Shown here one piece after another: positions 57,765 through 64,000 of a DNA stretch of 64,000 bases. Position 1 is the stretch's first letter. Each line of letters starts with the position of its first letter. Under the pieces are notes generated by a model. The model was not told the origin of the DNA. It did not search any database and saw only the letters and a list, made by a program, of their open reading frames with translations. Source of the DNA: Cepaea nemoralis (lineage: Eukaryota > Mollusca > Gastropoda > Stylommatophora > Helicidae); the NCBI GenBank assembly GCA_014155875.1, contig JACEFZ010011081.1, forward strand, positions 324,501-388,500, given 5' to 3'. Both the position numbers and the translations under genes were made by a program.

Positions 57765-59519
57765 CCAGAATATTAGCATTTGTGAAAACCTGTCTCCACA
57801 TGGCTACAACCAACCAGAATATTAGCATTTGTGAAAACCTGTCTCCACATGGCTACAACCAACCAGAATGTTAGCATTTGTGAAAACCTGTCTCCACATG
57901 GCTACAACCAACCAGAATATTAGCATTTGTGAAAACCTGTCTCCACATGGCTACAACCAACCAAAATATTAGCATTTGTGAAAACCTGTCTCCACATGGC
58001 TACAACCAACCAGAATATTAGCATTTGTGAACACCTGTCTCCATGTGGCTACAACCAACCAGAATATTAGCATTTGTGAAAACCTGTCTCCACATGGCTA
58101 CTACCAACCAGAATATTAGCATTTGTGAAAACCTGTCTCCACATGGCTACAACCAATCAGAATATTAGCATTTGTCAAAACCTGTCTCCACATGGCTACA
58201 ACCAACCAGAATATTAGCATTTGTGGAAACCTGTCTCTACATGGCTACAACCAATCAGAATATTAGCATTTGTGAAAAACTTTTTCCACATGGCTACAAC
58301 CAACCAAAATATTAGCATTTGTGAAAACCTGTCTCCACATGGCTACAACCAACCAGAATATTAGCATTTCTGAAAACATGTCTCCACATGGCTACAACCA
58401 ACCAGAATATTAGCATTTGTGAAAACCTGTCTCCACATGGCTACAACCAACCAGAATATTAGCATTTGTGAAAACCTGTCTCCACATGGCTACAACCAAC
58501 CACAATATTAGCATTTGTGAAAACCTGTCTCCACATGGCTACAACCAACCAGAATATTAGCATTTGTGAAAACCGGTTTCCACATGGCTACAACCAACCA
58601 GAATATTAGCATTTGTGAAAAAAACCTGTCTCCACATGGCTACAACCAACCAGAATATTAGCATTTGTGAAAACCTGTCTCCACATGGCTACAACCAACC
58701 AGAATATTAGCATTTATGAAGACCTGTCTCAACATGGCTACAACCAATAAGAATGTTAGCATTTGTGAAAATCTGTCTCCACATGGCTACAGCCAACCAG
58801 AATGTTAGCATTTGTGAAAATCTGTCTCCACATGGCTACAGCCAACCAGAATATTAGCAATTGTGAAAACCTGTCTCCACATGGCTACTACCAACCAGAA
58901 TATTAGCATGCGTGAAAACCTGTATCCACATGGCTACAACCAACCAGATTGTTAGAATTTGTGAAAACCTGTCTCTACATGGCTACAACCAACCAGAATA
59001 TTATCATTTGTGAAAACCTGTCTCCACATGGCTACAACCAACCAGAATATTAGCATTTGTGAAAACCTGTCTCCACATGGCTACAATCAACCAGAATATT
59101 AGCATCTGTGAAAACCTGTCTCCACATGGCTACAACCAACCAGAATATTTTCATTTGTGAAAACCTGTCTCCACATGGCTACAACCAACCAGAATATTAG
59201 CATTTGTGAAAACCTGTCTCCACATGGCTACAACCAACCAGAATATTAGCATTTGTGAAAACCTGTCTATACATGGCTACAACCAACCAGAATATTAGCA
59301 TTAGTGAAAACCTGTCTCCACATGGCTACAACCAACCAGAATATTAGCATTTGTGAAAACCTGTCTCCACATGGCTACAACCAACCAGAATATTAGCATT
59401 TGTGAAAACCTGTCTCCACATGGCTACAACCAACCAGAATATTAGCATTTGTGAAAACCTGTCTCCACATGGCTACAACCAACCAGAATGTTAGCATTTG
59501 TGAAAACCTGTCTCCACAT
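57765..59519. repeat. 49-bp minisatellite, part 2 (copy 2, about 36 units)
   Basis: Counterpart of 17,415-19,611, about 440 bases (9 units) shorter. Variant units such as GTCTCTACATGG and TTTTTCCACATGG appear in the same order as in copy 1. Confidence 0.95.
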
Positions 59520-59690
59520 TTTTCAACGGGGACTCTACAAATTACAATTATTAGTATACGAACTGCACAAGATGTGCAGAGGCATAATCAACCACACCTA
59601 GCAGTAACGCATTTAATGGTGACGATTACATTGTAAAACAAGAGTAAGAATAAAACAAAGAGATAAATAACTAGAAGGTTTGATCAAAGG

Positions 59691-59725
59691 ACAGACAGAC
59701 AGACCGACCGACCGAACGACCGAAC

Positions 59726-59760
<35 letters not shown>

Positions 59761-59765
59761 CGACC

Positions 59766-59796
<31 letters not shown>

Positions 59797-59809
59797 CGAC
59801 CGACCGAAC

Positions 59810-59845
<36 letters not shown>

Positions 59846-59855
59846 TGTAGACATG

Positions 59856-59888
<33 letters not shown>

Positions 59889-59897
59889 CGACCGAAC

Positions 59898-59928
<31 letters not shown>

Positions 59929-60017
59929 CGACCGACCGACCGACCGACCGACAGACAGACAGACAGACAGACCGACCGACAGACAGACAGACAGACAGAC
60001 CGACCGACCGACCGAAC

Positions 60018-60048
<31 letters not shown>

Positions 60049-60073
60049 CGACCGACCGACCGACCGACCGAAC

Positions 60074-60108
<35 letters not shown>

Positions 60109-60133
60109 CGACCGACCGACCGACCGACCGACC

Positions 60134-60187
<54 letters not shown>
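59691..60187. repeat. ACAG / ACCG tetranucleotide block (copy 2)
   Basis: About 500 bases, with an ACATGTAG interruption at 59,843 not seen in copy 1. Confidence 0.95.
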
Positions 60188-60480
60188 ACGAACGAACCAC
60201 CGAACGAACGAACGAACGAACAAACTTTATTTTCAAAGGGTTAAGAATTGGGCACGCAGGCCCGTCTAACATTCTGCCCTTCTATTACTCTCTTTCATAC
60301 ATTATTTCATTCACACATCATTCAAGGCTAGCAGAGAACAGCAACAATATAAAAGATATTCATTATAAAGGCATGGGCACAATGCAAACATCAAAACTAT
60401 ACGACACAGTAATATTAGATAATGGTCTGACACTTGTTATTAGCCATGTGGAATATACTGGCCTACACCAGCAGATATGT

Positions 60481-60783
<303 letters not shown>

Positions 60784-60785
60784 AT

Positions 60786-60825
60786 GCCCGCCAGGAACTG
60801 GGCGAAGCCGGGCCGGGTTAGCTAG
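60786..60825 (+). mobile_element. Helitron-like 3-prime terminus (copy 2)
   Basis: Identical to 21,105-21,144, ending CTAG followed by T. Confidence 0.5.
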
Positions 60826-62002
60826 TAAATTATAATGTGCTACTTTATAACATTTTGAATGAATACCACCAGTGCTTGTTTTAGTGATTTCCCAAAAACT
60901 ATTATTGCAATTTGGTTCTTTTTTGGCTCGAAAGTAGTTCTGATTGGGATTTGGCGGATCTGGAATAAACTTCATTGTATTATGAAGTGATAATAATAAA
61001 TTATACTGTGCTACCGTGTTACATTTGTAATAAAAACATTTGGTGCTTTTTTTTTTTTTTTGGTGCTTCCTAAAAAATTTTGGTGCTTTTTAGTGCTTTT
61101 TGGCTCGATTTTGGTGCTTTTTCATCAACGGGAGATGGCAACATTGATTGCATGCGTCACCAAAAGCGTTAGTTAGAAAATCAAAAGGGAGGCTCTACTC
61201 GCAATGGAATTGTGAATAGAAAAAAATTATATTCGCAATCGAATTGCGGGAAGTAACAAACATGTCACAGCGTCTGCTCACTAGTCAATTTTAGTTTAGG
61301 CCATTAAGAAGTCTAAGAAGGTGGTTAATTTAAATAGGAATATTCACTGTTGTGAGTTTAAGTCTGCCGAATTCTCCGTATTTTTTAATGAATCACTCTC
61401 TTCTTACTTCTGTCCGTTCTTTTGGCATCCCGTTGTATTTTTACATTACTTTAGTCCTGTTTAAATATCAAGAATAATTTTTCAGAACAGGTATCTCCAA
61501 TACAAATAACGATCCCTACAAATAATTATGTCCCCAGGCGAGTTCAAGAATTGTTAACTTTCGTTTATGTAAACTTACTGTTACCAGGCATCCATGTTTG
61601 TTTACGTTACCGTCCTACTATTAAAGTCCTGATAATATCGCAGCAGTGATGATTCTCTCAATTTGACACTTTCTATGGCCTTCATTGCATCCTCTCTGAG
61701 TGACTCTGTTCTGGTCCAGCTGACAGTAATATGCTTCGCCTCAGAGAGACATGACTAGGCAATTCAAACACCAGATTTCGATTGACTGGCCTCATTAATT
61801 AATAAATAAACAAGGAAAAGGAAATGCTACGCATATAAAGTGTAGGAAAACCCGGTATATCTGAAGCAGGTGGACAAGAGAGAGGAGAGAGATAGATAAC
61901 GAAGATAGTGTGAGAGTCAGAGATATGAGAAAGATGTATTGAAAGACATTAAAGAGTGGTAAAGACAAGAAAGGGAGAGGTGGGAGATCGAGACTTAGAG
62001 CG

Positions 62003-62097
<95 letters not shown>
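62003..62097. repeat. (AG)n microsatellite (copy 2)
   Basis: AG run slightly longer than that of copy 1. Confidence 0.97.
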
Positions 62098-62100
<3 letters not shown>

Positions 62101-62301
62101 ACTCGTATTCGGGTGGCTAAGCTCCTTTCCCAAGACAACAAAAGTAGAGGACAGATAAGAACAGAAAGATAAGTGTGCAGGTTCTTGTGCAGCAAGATAA
62201 ACAACACCTAATACACAAAATCCGTAGAAAACATATGCCTTAAGCGAAATCATCAGACTAGCATTGCTGTCACCTAATTACTGAAAATGAAAAAAAAATG
62301 T

Positions 62302-62373
62302 CTCCCCGTTGGGGAATCGAACCTCGATCTCTCGTGTACCAGGCGAAGACAATAACCACTATGCTACTGAGGA
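62302..62373 (-). pseudogene. tRNA-Asp-like sequence (copy 2)
   Basis: Identical to 22,608-22,679, with the same disrupted anticodon loop and T-run terminator. Confidence 0.7.
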
Positions 62374-62530
62374 CACGTTTGCACATCAACAAAATATTGT
62401 AATATGGTCATACGCATAGGAATAATCACGTGACCTACTTCGATTGCGAATATAATTTTTTTCTATTAGCAATGGAATTGCGAATAGTCTCTTCGCATAA
62501 TAATATACTCTAAAATTAAAATTAACAAAA

Positions 62531-62612
62531 CGTCGTCGGCAAGATTCGAACCTACGCGGGAAAATCACAATGGACTTCAAGTCCATCGCCTTAACCACTC
62601 GGCCACGACGAC
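62531..62612 (-). tRNA. tRNA-Ser(UGA), structurally intact (copy 2)
   Basis: The 82-base minus-strand sequence starts GTCGTCGTGGCCGAGTGGTT and ends CGACGAC plus discriminator G. All seven acceptor pairs form, and the anticodon stem ATGGA/TCCAT with loop CTTGAAG is perfect. The T stem GTAGG/CTTGC uses two wobble pairs. Box A TGGCCGAGTGG and box B GGTTCGAATC are good. TTTT follows immediately as a pol III terminator. The variable arm stem is weak, so it could be a tRNA-derived repeat. Copy 1 lacks one acceptor base. Confidence 0.7.
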
Positions 62613-62691
62613 TGGATGAAAGTGGACCAAAATACATTCATATCCTAAAATCTGTAAAATGCATAGCGCAGTTTGGTATAGATTTTACCTA

Positions 62692-63228
62692 TTCTTCTTC
62701 TTCTTTCGTTCGCTTGAAATATGTCTATATCTGCAATGTTGTCTCTTGTATGAATTTAACTGTCTTTTTCAGTTCACACAGTGGTCCATAGAGTTTATCT
62801 TCCACTGTCGTCTCTCTAGGCCAGAACGTTTGCCTAGATATGTTATATTTTGGGCAGTCTTGGAATATGTGCTCTGCTGTCTTTGAGGCCAATCCACATG
62901 TGCACATGGCTGTTTCACCAATCTTGAATTTTGTATACATGTGGTTGCGTAATCTATTGTGTCCTGTTCTGAGGCGAAGAATAATGACTTGTTCTGGTCT
63001 GTCCATAACGTGGTAGTCATCTTGAGCAGGTTTTGGTGGCTTTCTGACTGATTTGATCATTCTTTTCTTTTGGTGGTATGTAACGGACACATCAGGCTGT
63101 GCTTCTTTGGCTCCTTCCTTAGCCAATTGATCAGCTCTGTCATTTCCGGGTACTCCACAGTGGGATGGTATCCACTGTATGGTGACCTTATGCTGACTGC
63201 TAAGTTCAGAAATCTCATAAGCTCTCAA
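62692..63228 (-). mobile_element. LINE-B 3-prime part (copy 2)
   Basis: RNase H C-terminus with SHCGVPGNDRADQLAKEGA and the CxC-x8-H-x4-C tail, then the GAA tail at 62,693-62,706. The 167-residue frame (62,725-63,228) is identical to copy 1. The upstream half lies beyond the window. Confidence 0.85.
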
Positions 63229-64000
63229 AGCTTATCCCACCCCAAAAGCTGCAAAGATTCCATCCCATATTACCAGCTACTCCACCTTCGTCGGATCTGT
63301 CTGGAAAATAATGACTTCCTCTGAGAGCCCACGAAATGCTGGACTTTTTCCGCAGATGGTCCTATCCAGAGGACGTCTTGTCCACAGCTTTCATCGCATA
63401 ACCCAGGTCTCGCGGGAAATGTCCCTCGCCAAACATACACGACCTCCAAACAATGAACCCAAGCTTATCCTCACCTTTCATCCACATGCCTATGCCATCA
63501 AGCACATTTTCCTGAGACTCTGGTCCATCTTGGAATCCGATCCAACCACTCGTGAGGTATTCTCCAATGGCCCCAGGGTAATTCTCCGCTGTAACCAGAG
63601 CCTCAGAGACCACCTTGTGCATAGCCGCCTCCCCACGGTTACTTCATCCGTGGGCACATTCGAATGCCAGCGTAAGAACTGTCTGACATGCCCATACGTT
63701 GTTCAGACACCAGAGATTGCATTTCCCCGAGGCACCTTCACCTTGAAAGATTCTTTCACCTGTACATCCCGCAATCTGATTTATGTTATCATCTGCAAAC
63801 GATTTGACATGAAATACATTGGCCATACGGGCAGACGTCTTGCTGATCGTTTTAGAGAACACCTCAGAAACATCAATCAGGGCGCTGACAAACCTGTCCC
63901 CAACCATTTCAATTCCTCCAACACTAATGGAGTCGACAATGCAAGTGTCACCGCATTAAAACCCTGCTTCTCTAATAGCTCCGTCAGACTTAAAATTGAA
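63228..64000 (+). mobile_element. Penelope-like element, cut by the window end (copy 2)
   Basis: Same insertion in LINE-B as copy 1. The element is cut by the window edge before its C-terminus. Confidence 0.8.
63275..64000 (+). CDS. GIY-YIG protein of Penelope-like element, open frame (copy 2, partial)
   Basis: The phase of ATG 63,311 stays open to the window end. Codon 63,515-63,517 is AGA where copy 1 has TGA. Recognisable blocks are PPNNEPKLILTFHPHA, the cysteine block CQRKNCLTCPY, NLIYVIICK and KYIGHTGRRLADRFREHL. His replaces the Gln found in copy 1 after YIG. RT is absent, so at best a partial protein remains. Confidence 0.75.

Larger units (their letters stand above)
61196..62486. mobile_element. 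Inverted-repeat element (copy 2)
   Basis: Counterpart of 21,513-22,793. The arms at 61,214-61,236 and 62,446-62,468 match over 22 of 23 bases. It contains an AG tract at 62,003-62,097 and the tRNA-Asp-like sequence. No transposase is seen. Confidence 0.5.

Overview
The window is animal nuclear DNA and almost entirely non-genic. The only conventional protein gene is ribosomal protein eL39, present twice. Everything else is minisatellites, satellites, microsatellites, tRNA-derived SINEs, four LINE lineages, a Penelope-like element and a few tRNA-like sequences. The TTAGGG-type interstitial telomere repeat, LINEs carrying RNase H, a GIY-YIG Penelope element and modular tRNA SINEs beside long tetranucleotide blocks suggest a lophotrochozoan, most likely a mollusc and perhaps a gastropod. 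That placement is inference.

The dominant architecture is a near-40-kb direct duplication. Copy 1 (1 to about 25.6 kb) and copy 2 (about 39.95 kb to the window end) carry the same features in the same order: eL39, 45-49 bp minisatellite, CT tract, unique spacer, 47-bp minisatellite, SINEs, 36-bp minisatellite, TATC/TGTC block, SINEs, 52-bp satellite, LINE tails, 49-bp minisatellite split by an EN-RT-RNaseH LINE, tetranucleotide blocks ending in a Helitron-like CTAG terminus, an inverted-repeat element, tRNA-Asp-like and tRNA-Ser sequences, then a minus-strand LINE interrupted by a Penelope element. The offset drifts from 39,991 through 40,350 to 39,695, mainly because the tandem arrays differ in length. 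Coding parts of the shared LINE differ by only 9 residues in about 1,015. The copies are therefore either a very recent tandem duplication or two haplotypes placed in series.

The segment between the copies (25.6-39.9 kb) holds short duplications, a degenerate head-to-head telomeric repeat at 27.09-27.29 kb, a 7-kb block of the 52-bp satellite (27.46-34.54 kb), a cytosine-rich stretch and a broken Tx1/L1-like LINE (36.2-38.8 kb).

The strongest unusual signals are: a chimeric 18S-28S-18S rDNA fragment inside a SINE found only in copy 2; TSD-flanked insertions that all lie inside minisatellites; a 52-bp satellite whose unit carries a perfect GTTGCGCAAC palindrome; a LINE truncated at its 3-prime end yet flanked by a 14-bp TSD; a sequence core shared by two SINE families and a LINE 5-prime end; and eL39 copies carrying a cluster of substitutions at normally invariant positions. 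No host operon, CRISPR or defence system is present.
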